Assembly (NCBI RefSeq): GCF_002933855.1
Contig: NZ_BFAQ01000019.1
Coordinates: 38,763-102,762, forward strand
Source: Vibrio penaeicida
GTDB lineage: Bacteria; Pseudomonadota; Gammaproteobacteria; Enterobacterales; Vibrionaceae
Direction: 5' to 3'
Length of the DNA stretch: 64,000 bases
Shown here piece by piece: positions 8,248 to 17,093 of the stretch; position 1 is the stretch's first letter, and every line of letters starts with the position of its first letter. A model generated the notes under the pieces. That model was not told the DNA's origin, made no database searches, and saw nothing but the letters and a program-made list of their open reading frames with translations. The position numbers and the translations under genes are program-made.

Positions 8248-9975
8248 TTAGTGTGATTGAGCGTCGCCTGCGCCGGCTGGAACACGTACGTGCTCAACCA
8301 AGTCTTTCACTTCTTGTGGTGTATCTGCGGTTACTTTAGAAACAGCAAATGCGACTGCGAAGTTGAAGGCTGCACCGATAGCACCAAATGCATTTGGTTC
8401 AATGCCTAGGAACCAGTTGTTGCCCCAGCTTTCTAGGTATTTCCAATCGGCGATGAACAAAATGCCTTTGTGTTGGAATACGTAGAACAAAGTAATCGTG
8501 ATACCTGCGATCATACCGGCGATTGCACCTTCCTTGTTGATGTTCTTGCTGAAGATACCCATCATCAAGGCGGGGAATATCGACGAAGCGGCCAAGCCAA
8601 AGGCGAGGGCTACTGTACCGGCGGCAAATCCGGGTGGGTTCAAGCCTAAATAGCCTGCCACCGCAATTGCCACCGCCATCGATATCCGACTGGCGAGGAG
8701 CTCCTTCTTCTCGGATATGTTCGGATTTATCACCCCTTTTATTAAGTCGTGGGATATGGACGACGATATTGCGAGCAATAAGCCGGCAGCAGTAGAGAGT
8801 GCGGCCGCCAAGCCACCCGCTGCTACTAATGCGATGACCCAGTTAGGCAGCTTCGCAATTTCAGGGTTTGCCAGAACCATGATGTCACGGTCCACTTTTA
8901 ACTCGTTTGTTGCTTTGTCAGAGGTGTACTGAATTTCACCGTCGCCATTCTTATCGTCAAATCCTAGAAGACCTGTTTTCTCCCAGTTTTTGAACCAAGC
9001 TGGACGCTCGTCGTATTTCAAGTATTCATTCTGAGCTGGGTTTACTGTATCCATTAAGTTCAGGCGAGCCATTGCTGCTACAGCTGGAGCCGTGGTGTAA
9101 AGGATCGCAATAAAGAACAGTGCCCAACCTGCTGACGTTCGCGCATCACGTACTTTTGGTACAGTGAAGAAACGGATGATTACGTGAGGCAAACCCGCCG
9201 TACCAATCATCAGAGACATAGTGTAAACGAACATGTTCAGCGTATCGCCCCGGACGGCGGTGGTGTATTCGGTGAATCCGAGCTCTGTGACGACTTGATC
9301 AAGCCGATCGAGCAAGTAGACATCGGTTCCGACCATGGTCCCACCTAAACCAATTTGAGGTAGAGGGTTACCTGTAAGCTGAAGTGAAATGAAGATTGCG
9401 GGAATAGTGTAAGCTAAAATGAGTACGCAATACTGAGCGATCTGTGTGTAAGTAATGCCTTTCATTCCGCCCATTACAGCGTAAATGAATACGATACACA
9501 TACCAATCATTAGACCTGTCGAGTAGTCCACTTCAAGGAAACGACCAAACGCAACGCCCACCCCTTTCATCTGGCCGATAACGTATGTCACCGATGCGAT
9601 GATCAAACACGCTACCGCTACAACGCGGGCAGTGTTGGAATAAAAGCGCTCACCAACGAATTCTGGCACCGTGAACTTACCAAACTTACGAAGGTAAGGA
9701 GCAAGAAGCAGAGCAAGTAATACGTAACCGCCGGTCCAACCCATAAGGAATACAGAACCACCGTAACCCATAAAGGCAATCAAGCCAGCCATCGAAATAA
9801 ACGATGCTGCCGACATCCAGTCTGCTGCTGTTGCCATGCCGTTTGCGATAGGGTTTACACCACCGCCCGCAACATAGAATTCTTTAGTCGAGCCAGCGCG
9901 GGCCCAAATGGCGATACCGATGTAAAGTACAAAGGTGGCACCGACGACTAAATATGTAATTGTTTTAAGATCCAT
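8248..9975 (-). CDS. Sodium:solute symporter, large subunit (VC_2705 subfamily)
   Basis: This 575-residue integral membrane protein of the SLC5/SSS superfamily has about 13 membrane segments. Early conserved features are FYVAGGGVNPIANGMATAADWMSAASF and a YAVMGGMKGITYTQIAQY segment, the sodium-symporter signature region. It belongs to the large-subunit group that pairs with a DUF4212 small subunit, encoded 12 bp upstream in the same operon. Position next to crbR, with crbS nearby, suggests a role in acetate or another small carboxylate, related to ActP; this is inference. A hydrophilic loop near residues 325-365 carries an EF-hand-like motif, DDKNGDGEIQY. A terminator follows closely. Confidence 0.92.
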   Translation of the reverse strand: MDLKTITYLVVGATFVLYIGIAIWARAGSTKEFYVAGGGVNPIANGMATAADWMSAASFISMAGLIAFMGYGGSVFLMGWTGGYVLLALLLAPYLRKFGKFTVPEFVGERFYSNTARVVAVACLIIASVTYVIGQMKGVGVAFGRFLEVDYSTGLMIGMCIVFIYAVMGGMKGITYTQIAQYCVLILAYTIPAIFISLQLTGNPLPQIGLGGTMVGTDVYLLDRLDQVVTELGFTEYTTAVRGDTLNMFVYTMSLMIGTAGLPHVIIRFFTVPKVRDARTSAGWALFFIAILYTTAPAVAAMARLNLMDTVNPAQNEYLKYDERPAWFKNWEKTGLLGFDDKNGDGEIQYTSDKATNELKVDRDIMVLANPEIAKLPNWVIALVAAGGLAAALSTAAGLLLAISSSISHDLIKGVINPNISEKKELLASRISMAVAIAVAGYLGLNPPGFAAGTVALAFGLAASSIFPALMMGIFSKNINKEGAIAGMIAGITITLFYVFQHKGILFIADWKYLESWGNNWFLGIEPNAFGAIGAAFNFAVAFAVSKVTADTPQEVKDLVEHVRVPAGAGDAQSH

Positions 9976-9987
9976 CTTAACGACTCC

Positions 9988-10251
9988 TTACTCGTCCACG
10001 TCAAATTCGCGGTCTAACTGACGCATCTTCCACGCGTAGTAGAAAATGATTGCCAGGAAGCAGTAAATTGAGCCTTGCTGCGCAAACCAGAAACCGAGCT
10101 TATATCCGCCAAGTTGGATTTGATTTAGTGCATCAACAAACAAAATGCCACAACCGAATGACACTACAAACCAGATTGCCATTAAGGAAATCATGAGTCT
10201 TACGTTTTTGTCCCAGTAGGCCTTTGCCCGTTCTTTGTTCTCGAACGCCAT
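9988..10251 (-). CDS. Sodium:solute symporter small subunit (DUF4212)
   Basis: This 87-residue protein (MAFENKERAKAYWDKN...) has two membrane helices separated by a short loop, as in DUF4212 small subunits. The open frame extends eleven codons further upstream, but the ATG at 10251 is preceded by AAGGAG six bases away and gives the family's usual length, so I chose it. It is the first gene of a two-gene operon with the large symporter subunit and probably stabilises or regulates it. The C-terminus (MRQLDREFDVDE) is acidic and cytosolic. Confidence 0.9.
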   Translation of the reverse strand: MAFENKERAKAYWDKNVRLMISLMAIWFVVSFGCGILFVDALNQIQLGGYKLGFWFAQQGSIYCFLAIIFYYAWKMRQLDREFDVDE

Positions 10252-10377
10252 TGCCGTCTCCTTACGATATTGAATGCTCTTCATTACATGAACAGCTCGT
10301 TGTTAACGATTTGTATCAGGATTTACAATAGCAAGATGAAATCAAGAACTCTTTTCTACTTTAGTCTGGGCGATAAA

Positions 10378-10408
10378 ATGAAAAAGCCCCCTAAAAACGG
10401 GGGCTTAA
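10378..10408 (-). terminator. Intrinsic terminator downstream of crbR
   Basis: AAGCCCCCT-AAAA-ACGGGGGCTT is a strong stem. On the minus strand it is followed by CTTTTTC, placing it at the end of the crbR transcript and before the symporter operon promoter region. Confidence 0.88.
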
Positions 10409-10462
10409 AGAGAAGTGTTCCAAAAAGTGAGATGTTAACACGTTGTTAACTTAGCCGAAGGT

Positions 10463-11098
10463 CTAAGACTCTGGCTCCATTTGTTGAAGAAGAATGACGG
10501 CTTGAGTTCGGTTTTTGACACCGAGCTTGCGAAAAATGGCGGTCATGTGTGCTTTGATGGTCGCTTCTGAAACGTTGAGTTCGTAAGCAATCTGCTTGTT
10601 CAATAATCCGTCAGACAACATACCAAGTACACGGTATTGTTGAGGGGTTAACGCGGCGATCTTTTCACTTAGCTCATTGCATGCAGCATTATTGGTGATC
10701 ATCCCTTCAGGGAAGAAAGGTTCTCCATTGAGTACCTGATTGAGTGCCGCCACCAGTTCTCTCATGTCGCTTGATTTTGGAATAAAGCCAAACGCACCAT
10801 GGCTTTTAACTTGAGTGACGACGCTGGATTCTTCACTTGCAGAAATAACGACAATTGGGAGATCTGGGTATTCGGCGCGTAGTTGGATCAAACCAGACAT
10901 TCCATTGGCGCCGGGCATCTTCAAGTCTAACAACAGAAGATCGGGTTCTTGCTCTTTCTCTAAAAGGGAAAGCAAAGCTTCTAAAGAATCGGCTTCAAGC
11001 AGATTGGCTCCACTGATCGCCATATGTACCGACTGAAATAAAGCATTACGGAACAGTGGGTGATCATCGGCGATGAGGATGGTGTAGGTCGAGTCCAT
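10463..11098 (-). CDS. crbR: LuxR/NarL-type response regulator, acetate-switch regulator CrbR
   Basis: This DNA-binding regulator has 211 residues from the ATG at 11098 (MDSTYTILIADDHPLF). An in-frame GTG four codons upstream lacks a usable ribosome site, whereas AAAGAG lies eleven bases before the ATG. The receiver domain (about 5-120) has acidic residues DD11-12, phosphoacceptor Asp58 in LLLLDLKMPG and the switch lysine in GFIPKSS. The C-terminal LuxR-type helix-turn-helix (about 140-205) shows LTPQQYRVLGMLSDGLLNKQIAYELNVSEATIKAHM. It matches CrbR, partner of CrbS in activating acetate assimilation. In this window it shares a 7-kb neighbourhood with crbS and lies upstream of the symporter pair. 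Confidence 0.9.
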   Translation of the reverse strand: MDSTYTILIADDHPLFRNALFQSVHMAISGANLLEADSLEALLSLLEKEQEPDLLLLDLKMPGANGMSGLIQLRAEYPDLPIVVISASEESSVVTQVKSHGAFGFIPKSSDMRELVAALNQVLNGEPFFPEGMITNNAACNELSEKIAALTPQQYRVLGMLSDGLLNKQIAYELNVSEATIKAHMTAIFRKLGVKNRTQAVILLQQMEPES

Positions 11099-11259
11099 GA
11101 CGTTAAGCACTCTTTAACAGACAGTTAATTTAATTATTATCACCGTCTCCAGAATACAACAACTAATATGCGCTTATTCTCTGATTTTTCTTCTGAAAAT
11201 GTGAAAGAACCAGACTAAGATAGACCGGTCCTTCAATAATTGATATTAGTGTCAGTAAC

Positions 11260-12336
11260 TTAGCTTAACGCAACGATTTCATCAGGGTTAAGTTGCAGTA
11301 AAATCGGCGATCCATTTCTTATATGGGTTGAACCTCTTAAGTGAGGATCATCCACCATTAACATTTGACCACCAATATCAATGCCGTAACGCACTAAGTG
11401 ACCCAAAAACTCTCTATGTGTCACTCTTCCTTCCAGTTTTATAGCATTTGAATTGGATGAAGAATGGCAAATTTCTAAGCTTTGAGGTCTGAATACCAAC
11501 GAAATATCGCCTCGCTCTTTGGTTTGATAAGGGAAGTGAATTCCTGATTCTGATTGGAACACACTGCTTCCACCAGATTCAGTGATTTGCCCATTCAATA
11601 CGTTCGCAGTACCTAAGAAATCGGCAACAAACTTATTGGCAGGGTTATCGTAGAGTTCAATGGGTTCTCCGATCTGTTGAATCACGCCTTGATCCAAAAC
11701 CGCAATGCGATCTGAAATGGTGTTGGCTTCTTCCTGATCGTGAGTAACAAAGATCGTGGTTAACCCTAATTGACGTTGTAGATCAAGAAGATCACGTCGC
11801 ATTTGTTCACGCAAATTCGCATCCAGATTCGATAAGGGTTCATCCAGAAGCAACACGCGTGGTTCAACGACTACCGTTCGTGCAATGGCGACCCTTTGTT
11901 GCTGACCACCAGAAAGTTGCGAAGGTCGGCGCTCGGCTAAATGAAAAAGCCCGACGAGGCTGAGCGCTTCATCCACCCGCTTTTTGATTTCCGGTTTCGG
12001 CACTTTGCGTTCTTCTAAGCCATACGCCACATTCTGGCGCACCGTCATATGCGGCCATAACGCGTAGCTTTGGAACACCATGCCTACGTTGCGCTTCCAC
12101 GGTGGCTGTTCGATGACGTTTTCATCACCCAACAATATTTGTCCATTAGGGACGGGACCAAACCCTGCGATCGCGCGGAGCAGGGTAGATTTACCTGAAC
12201 CGGAAGGACCAAGAAAGGCGAAAAACTCTCCGGGCTGGATGTCTAAATTCACCCCTTTTAGCACCTCGGTTTCCCCAAATGCTAACGTGAGGTCCTTAAT
12301 GGTAATGCCGACTTGTTGGCTGTTTTCTAAACTCAT
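11260..12336 (-). CDS. ABC importer ATPase, AfuC/FbpC-like
   Basis: This 358-residue cytosolic ATPase has Walker A (GPSGSGKST), Q-loop (VFQSYALWPHM), signature LSGGQQQRVAIAR, Walker B (RVLLLDEPLSNLD) and H-loop (FVTHDQEE). The C-terminal 120 residues form a TOBE-type regulatory domain. It is last in the operon binding protein - permease - ATPase, 17 bp after the permease. The family is often annotated as ferric (FbpC), spermidine or phosphonate importer. The neighbouring PgtABC-like sensory genes argue for a phosphorylated organic substrate, as shown for AfuABC (hexose phosphates). No clear intrinsic terminator follows. Confidence 0.9.
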   Translation of the reverse strand: MSLENSQQVGITIKDLTLAFGETEVLKGVNLDIQPGEFFAFLGPSGSGKSTLLRAIAGFGPVPNGQILLGDENVIEQPPWKRNVGMVFQSYALWPHMTVRQNVAYGLEERKVPKPEIKKRVDEALSLVGLFHLAERRPSQLSGGQQQRVAIARTVVVEPRVLLLDEPLSNLDANLREQMRRDLLDLQRQLGLTTIFVTHDQEEANTISDRIAVLDQGVIQQIGEPIELYDNPANKFVADFLGTANVLNGQITESGGSSVFQSESGIHFPYQTKERGDISLVFRPQSLEICHSSSNSNAIKLEGRVTHREFLGHLVRYGIDIGGQMLMVDDPHLRGSTHIRNGSPILLQLNPDEIVALS

Positions 12337-12353
12337 GGGAAATTCCTTTTTTC

Positions 12354-14102
12354 TTAATGACTCTTTTCGCCGTGAGCTTGGCGAGTACGTTCAACAATGG
12401 TGTGCGACAAGTACGTCGCTAACCCAACTATCACTACGGCAATCACACCCAGCGCGGCACCGGGGCCACGCCCAGCAGCGCTTTGCATGAAGATGTACAA
12501 GCCGTAAGCCAATGGGGCATCCGATTCTTGTGCAACGAGCATAATGGTGGCGGAAAGCTCAACTGCGGCAGTGGCAAATGCGGTGACAAACCCTGCTAAA
12601 ATACCTGCGGCCATTAGTGGCACGACAATGCGCCGGATGGTTCGAGATCGGGTTGCTCCTAGGTTTTCAGATGCTTCTTCAAGTGAAGGGCTAACCTGCT
12701 GTAACGCGGCCACGCAGGAGCGAAGCGCATAAGGTAAGCGCCGCACAGACAACGCAATCACAATGATTCCCCACCACGTTGCCATCGATGTGCCAACAAT
12801 CGGTAGTTCAACATCATAGAAGGTGCGCAAATAGCCAATGCCGAGAACAACACCCGGTACCGCGAGAGCAGCCATGGCACCAAAATCTAGCCATTTTCGT
12901 CCCACCATTTTCGTGCGCCAGACAAGGTAAGCGATCGCGGTGCCCAAAATGACATCGATAATGCCCGCTAAACCAGCGTAAAGCAGAGTATTGGTGATGA
13001 AGTCAGAAGCTTGAGTGATCGCAGTGGTGTAGTGATCTATCGTGAAGCCGTCTGGAAGTGGGCTAAAGCTCCAGATCGTACCAAATGAAAGCAGTAACAA
13101 AGCAAAGTGCGGAGCCAGAACCAGCATGAGGATCAGGGCAATCACCGCATAGCAACCCACCATTTCCATAGGACGAAGCTCACGCTTGGATAAACCGCCA
13201 CCACCTTTTTGCGTGGTGGAGTAGTCTTTTCCTTTTAACGCTTGGAAAGAAACCCAAAGTGCAAACACAGAAAACGCCACGAGAATAACCGAAATAACGT
13301 ATCCCATCGGATCAGAAATACCTACCGATGAAATGCGCAAATACGCTTGTGGAGCCAGCATGTTGTTTACGTTGAGTAAAAGTGGTGTACCTAAATCATC
13401 AAACACTTTCACAAACACCAGCGACGCCCCCGCAACATAGCCAGGCATAGCAAGTGGGAACACGATTCTTCTAAACAATTTTAAGCCTGAAGAACCCAGT
13501 GATTGCGCCGATTCTTCCATTGAGCGATCAATGTTTTGTAATGCGGCAGATAAGTTAATCAGGATGAATGGGAAATAGTGAACGCTTTGAACAAAGATAA
13601 CGCCATTCAACCCCTCCATAACCGGGATTGTGAAACCGAAATATTCGTCCAAAAGCAAATTCATTGTTCCGTTTTCACCAAACAGCAATTGCATCGCGAC
13701 GGCGCCAATAAAGGGCGGCATGATAAGAGGCACAATACCTAAGGTTTGAATCAGCACCGTACCTTTAAACTGGAATCGGCTGGTGAAATACGCCAAAGGC
13801 ATGGCAATAATAGACGCCACCACCACCGACATGAAGGCAACGTAGAAAGAGTTAAAGAAAGATTCTTGGAACAAAGAAGAACCAAAAAAATCTTGAAAGT
13901 TAACCAGTGAAAAGCTGCCTTCTTGATCTTGGAAAGCAACAAAAATGACCTTTAACACGGGCACAAAAAGAAAAACGATGATGAACAAGGCGATGATGAT
14001 GGCGGATAAATATAATCCCCAATCTTCACGAATTTTTTTCAGCAAACCACGGCCTTTTTGTCCTGTGTCGTCTTTTGACTGTGGAAGAGAGACACTACTC
14101 AT
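12354..14102 (-). CDS. ABC importer permease, fused double-domain, AfuB/FbpB-like
   Basis: This permease has 582 residues from the ATG at 14102 (MSSVSLPQ), which has TGGAG six bases upstream; the open frame continues upstream through a hairpin and is not used. Two BPD_transp_1 domains are fused in tandem, about 12 membrane segments in all. Each has an EAA coupling loop: SMEESAQSLGSSGLKLFRRI in the first half and LEEASENLGATRSRTIRRI in the second. This layout is typical of the FbpB/AfuB family. The gene sits between the binding-protein gene and the ATPase gene. Confidence 0.9.
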   Translation of the reverse strand: MSSVSLPQSKDDTGQKGRGLLKKIREDWGLYLSAIIIALFIIVFLFVPVLKVIFVAFQDQEGSFSLVNFQDFFGSSLFQESFFNSFYVAFMSVVVASIIAMPLAYFTSRFQFKGTVLIQTLGIVPLIMPPFIGAVAMQLLFGENGTMNLLLDEYFGFTIPVMEGLNGVIFVQSVHYFPFILINLSAALQNIDRSMEESAQSLGSSGLKLFRRIVFPLAMPGYVAGASLVFVKVFDDLGTPLLLNVNNMLAPQAYLRISSVGISDPMGYVISVILVAFSVFALWVSFQALKGKDYSTTQKGGGGLSKRELRPMEMVGCYAVIALILMLVLAPHFALLLLSFGTIWSFSPLPDGFTIDHYTTAITQASDFITNTLLYAGLAGIIDVILGTAIAYLVWRTKMVGRKWLDFGAMAALAVPGVVLGIGYLRTFYDVELPIVGTSMATWWGIIVIALSVRRLPYALRSCVAALQQVSPSLEEASENLGATRSRTIRRIVVPLMAAGILAGFVTAFATAAVELSATIMLVAQESDAPLAYGLYIFMQSAAGRGPGAALGVIAVVIVGLATYLSHTIVERTRQAHGEKSH

Positions 14103-14137
14103 AAGAAACTCCATGTTCTTGAGATAAAAATTCCCCC

Positions 14138-14163
14138 CAGCACCACGCAATTACGTGGTGCTG
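14138..14163 (-). terminator. Intra-operon hairpin between binding-protein and permease genes
   Basis: CAGCACCACG-CAATTA-CGTGGTGCTG is a perfect 10-bp stem. On the minus strand it is followed by six G and then AATTTTT, so termination is probably partial. Such hairpins commonly protect or attenuate transcripts so that the binding protein is made in excess over membrane components. Confidence 0.75.
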
Positions 14164-14205
14164 ACCTACAAGTGGGGGAATCAGATGTTGTAGAACGGAA
14201 AAGGC

Positions 14206-15546
14206 TTACAGCATATCCATAGCTTGTTCGGCAAGCGCTTTCGCTTTGTCGTAGTTAGCGACGACTTTTTTATCCCAAGCTTGCTCAATTTCAGCCTGAC
14301 GAGCGCCGACTTTGTCGGTTTTCTTCTTACGCTTTTTGGTGAAGATACCGGCAAAATCAGGGTCACTGGCTTCTTGTGCCGTGATAGGCATTTGATTGAT
14401 TAATGCTTTAGCTTGAGCAACCAGCTCTAGCGCTTTGGCATTGTTTTGAGATTTCGCTTTGGATTCAGCCTCTTGAATGGCTTTCGTTGCACTGCGCAAC
14501 TCTCCCATACGGTAGGTGATCATGACGTCAAACAAGCTATTGACGACGTTGTAGCGAGATTTGGATAGGTTGAGATCGAAATCCACCGTTCCAAGTTTTT
14601 CACCTGTAAATGGGTTTGGGAAACCTTCAGGTGTTTTGCTGTATACATTTGGGTTGACGGGTAAGCGCTGAATCCCTTCATCGAGAAGGAGTTCTTGCCC
14701 TTCGTCAGAGAGTAGGAAATCGATAAAAGCGCCTGCCGCTTCTTGGTTCGGTGCATTTTTGACTTTACCAACGTTAGCGGGAACAAGTGCCGTCACTGTC
14801 GGATAGTGGAAGTCGACCGGAAAACCTGTTGCTTTCGACGACAGACCAAAGAAGTCAATCACAATACCCACACCAAATGAGCCACTGTTTACGCCATCTG
14901 GCACACCAAAACTTCGCTCGGTGACTACACGGAAGTTACCTGAAATGGCTTTTAGCGTTGCCCAACCATCTTCCCAGCTCTTACCTTGAAGGATCGCTTC
15001 TACCGTTAGGTGAGTGGTTCCTGAGCGTGAAGGTGCCGACATTCCCACGTGTTTGTGGTAAATGGGGTCCGCCAAATCTTCCCATTCATTGGGAATAGGC
15101 AGCTTTTTGGCTTTCATGTAGCGTTCGTTCCACATCATGCCGTAGCCCGACAGCGCAAACCCTTTGTAGTAACCGTCTGGGTCATTAATAGGAAATGATC
15201 CTACTTTCTCGGGAATACCGGTTACTGAGGATTGGTACTGTGCCAGTAAGTCGTTGTCTTTTAGCACTTCAAAAGCATCGGGGGCTGAAGCCCAGAAAAT
15301 ATCGGAGTTGTTACGAGAAGCCGTTTCTTGCAGATACTTGATACCGGATGTGGTTTTTTTCTTTAAGATTTCGACTTTTACGTTGGGGTATTTTTTTTCA
15401 AACGCTTTTTTATAAACGTCGGTCACGTCATTGGAAAACGAGGTGACGATCACCAAGTCTTTGTCCGACATTGCCCAAGCGGATGCGCTGCCCATTGCGA
15501 GCATCATTGCGCTGGTTAGTGTCAGCAGTTTGATTCCATGTTTCAT
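14206..15546 (-). CDS. Periplasmic substrate-binding protein, AfuA-like
   Basis: The product has 446 residues from the ATG at 15546 (MKHGIKLLTLTSAMMLAMGSASAWA), a clear signal peptide preceded by a GGAGTG ribosome site. The mature protein is an extracellular solute-binding protein of the FbpA/PotD-like superfamily (LVIVTSFSNDVTDVYKKAFEKKYP). It is paralogous to the PgtC-like protein at 19072-20304: both have MSAPSRSGT.HL, a W.EGW or W.DGW block, RSFGV and VDFF. The C-terminus is long, lysine- and alanine-rich and probably helical. I do not see the adjacent tyrosine pair that binds ferric iron in true FbpA, so an organic phosphate ligand is more likely. A sigma54-like promoter lies about 80 bp upstream. 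Confidence 0.85.
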   Translation of the reverse strand: MKHGIKLLTLTSAMMLAMGSASAWAMSDKDLVIVTSFSNDVTDVYKKAFEKKYPNVKVEILKKKTTSGIKYLQETASRNNSDIFWASAPDAFEVLKDNDLLAQYQSSVTGIPEKVGSFPINDPDGYYKGFALSGYGMMWNERYMKAKKLPIPNEWEDLADPIYHKHVGMSAPSRSGTTHLTVEAILQGKSWEDGWATLKAISGNFRVVTERSFGVPDGVNSGSFGVGIVIDFFGLSSKATGFPVDFHYPTVTALVPANVGKVKNAPNQEAAGAFIDFLLSDEGQELLLDEGIQRLPVNPNVYSKTPEGFPNPFTGEKLGTVDFDLNLSKSRYNVVNSLFDVMITYRMGELRSATKAIQEAESKAKSQNNAKALELVAQAKALINQMPITAQEASDPDFAGIFTKKRKKKTDKVGARQAEIEQAWDKKVVANYDKAKALAEQAMDML

Positions 15547-15625
15547 TGTGCACTCCATTTTTATCAACGTAGGGTTATCCATGTGCGGGTTACCAGCGAT
15601 TTGCGCGATAACCTATCGTTAATAG

Positions 15626-15641
15626 TTCAAATGTTATGCCA
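15626..15641 (-). promoter_or_regulatory. Sigma54-like -24/-12 promoter
   Basis: On the minus strand this reads TGGCATAACATTTGAA, against the consensus TGGCACGRNNNTTGCW. The -24 GG is intact and the -12 GC is changed to GA. It lies upstream of the AfuA-like gene, and the adjacent PgtA-like regulator has the sigma54-contact loop (GSFTGA), which supports the assignment. Confidence 0.5.
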
Positions 15642-15731
15642 ATGTTAAATTTAAATTAATTCCTTTAATTTTAGTGGTTTATGGTTTTTCGACTTCTTGC
15701 AGTGTGTCAAATGACGACGAATGTGATCTAT

Positions 15732-15755
15732 GAGTAGGTCACCGATGACCTACTC
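15732..15755 (-). other. Perfect hairpin overlapping the pgtA-like stop codon
   Basis: GAGTAGGTCA-CCGA-TGACCTACTC is a 10-bp stem with a 4-base loop that includes the TAG stop of the PgtA-like gene. No U-run follows on the minus strand, so it looks more like a 3'-end protecting structure than a terminator. Confidence 0.6.
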
Positions 15756-17093
15756 TTCTGGCAAAACGTAATCTTCTTTTTTCAAGCCATACTTTTTCAT
15801 TCTTAAGTACAGATTCTTACGTGGGATATCTAAATGTTCTGCTGTTGCGCCAATATGGCCATCAAATTGAATCAAGGTATGGTGAAGGACAGAAAACTCA
15901 AATTGTGTCATCTGATGCGCCAAACTGTGACATTCTTGCTGGTTACTGGTGAAGATAAGATCCGATATGCCCAAAACGATCCGATCTGCTTCGTTCATCA
16001 GTTCGCGCACATTCCCTGGCCAGTCGTGAGACATGAGATGCTGGAAATGCATCGGCGTTAGGGTGGGGGCTTTCTGCCCAAGGCGTTTTTCGGCGCCGTG
16101 AATGAAATACCCTAATAGCATCGGGATATCGGACTTACGGTCTCGCAGTGGTGGGATGTCTAGGTTGGCGACGTTTAGGCGGTAGTACAAATCTTGTCTG
16201 AAAACGCCTCGTTGTGATAGGTCGAATAAGTCGTCTTTTGAAGCGGAAAGAACTTTCAAATCAACCTTAACGACTTGATTACTGCCCACTCGTTCTAGCT
16301 CACCTTCTTGAATGACTCGCAGTAAACGGATTTGAGCGGACAACGGCATGCTTTCTATTTCATCGAGAAATAAGGTTCCGCCAGAAGCGTACTCTATTTT
16401 GCCGATCCGTTTTTTACTGGCTCCGGTAAAGCTGCCTGCTTCATGACCAAACAGCTCCGATTCAATCAGATTTTCTGGCATAGCGCCGCAATTAATGGCG
16501 ACAAATGGCTTATCGCTGCGTTCAGACTGGCTGTGTAAGGTACGGGCGATTTTCTCTTTGCCTGTGCCCGTTTCTCCGTTGATCACAATGTTGACGTCGG
16601 CATTAGCGAGGGTCATTAACCGGCTTTTGAGTTTCTGCATGGAATCGGATTCGCCAATGAGCAGTTCATCCAATGTGATGTTACGAGGATTCCTTTGTTT
16701 CAGCCTTCGGTTCTCGAGCGTGAGGGCGCGATGCTGAATGGCTTTGGTTGCGAGCCCGATAAGGTGCTCTGGTCTGAGCGGTTTTTCGACAAAATCAAAG
16801 GCACCTTGTTTAATACATTGCAACGCGGTTTCGATGTCCGCATGACCTGAAATCAGAATCACGGGCAGCTCCGCGTCGAGTTGCTGTAGGTGTTGTAAGA
16901 ACGTCATGCCATCCATGTTGGGCATTCTGATGTCTGAAATGACAATGCTATTGGCGTTATATTGAATGCAAGGAAGTGCCTTGTCGGCAGAGGCAAATGC
17001 CGTGACGATCATGTCATTCAGTTCTAGGATCTCGTTCAGGCTTTCTCTGAGTTCTTTATCGTCTTCCACCAGTACTACATGGGTTTGAGACAT
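15750..17093 (-). CDS. pgtA: Sigma54-dependent response regulator, PgtA/DctD-like
   Basis: This is a 447-residue activator of the NtrC family. The N-terminal receiver (about 1-120) carries Asp54 in SIVISDIRMPNMDG. The central AAA+ domain (about 150-385) has Walker A GETGTGKE, the sigma54-contact loop GSFTGA and Walker B GGTLFLDEIESM. A Fis-type helix-turn-helix closes the protein (IGATAEHLDIPRKNLYLRMKKYGL). It overlaps the upstream kinase gene, so the two are translationally coupled. It corresponds to PgtA of the Salmonella phosphoglycerate-transport regulon, although the transporter here is an ABC system rather than the MFS protein PgtP. Target genes are inferred to be the adjacent afu-like operon. 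Confidence 0.85.
   Translation of the reverse strand: MSQTHVVLVEDDKELRESLNEILELNDMIVTAFASADKALPCIQYNANSIVISDIRMPNMDGMTFLQHLQQLDAELPVILISGHADIETALQCIKQGAFDFVEKPLRPEHLIGLATKAIQHRALTLENRRLKQRNPRNITLDELLIGESDSMQKLKSRLMTLANADVNIVINGETGTGKEKIARTLHSQSERSDKPFVAINCGAMPENLIESELFGHEAGSFTGASKKRIGKIEYASGGTLFLDEIESMPLSAQIRLLRVIQEGELERVGSNQVVKVDLKVLSASKDDLFDLSQRGVFRQDLYYRLNVANLDIPPLRDRKSDIPMLLGYFIHGAEKRLGQKAPTLTPMHFQHLMSHDWPGNVRELMNEADRIVLGISDLIFTSNQQECHSLAHQMTQFEFSVLHHTLIQFDGHIGATAEHLDIPRKNLYLRMKKYGLKKEDYVLPEE

Noticed and set aside
11260..15546. Ferric iron importer FbpABC
   Set aside because: The domain families fit, but the ferric-binding tyrosine pair was not seen and the locus is joined to PgtABC-like genes.
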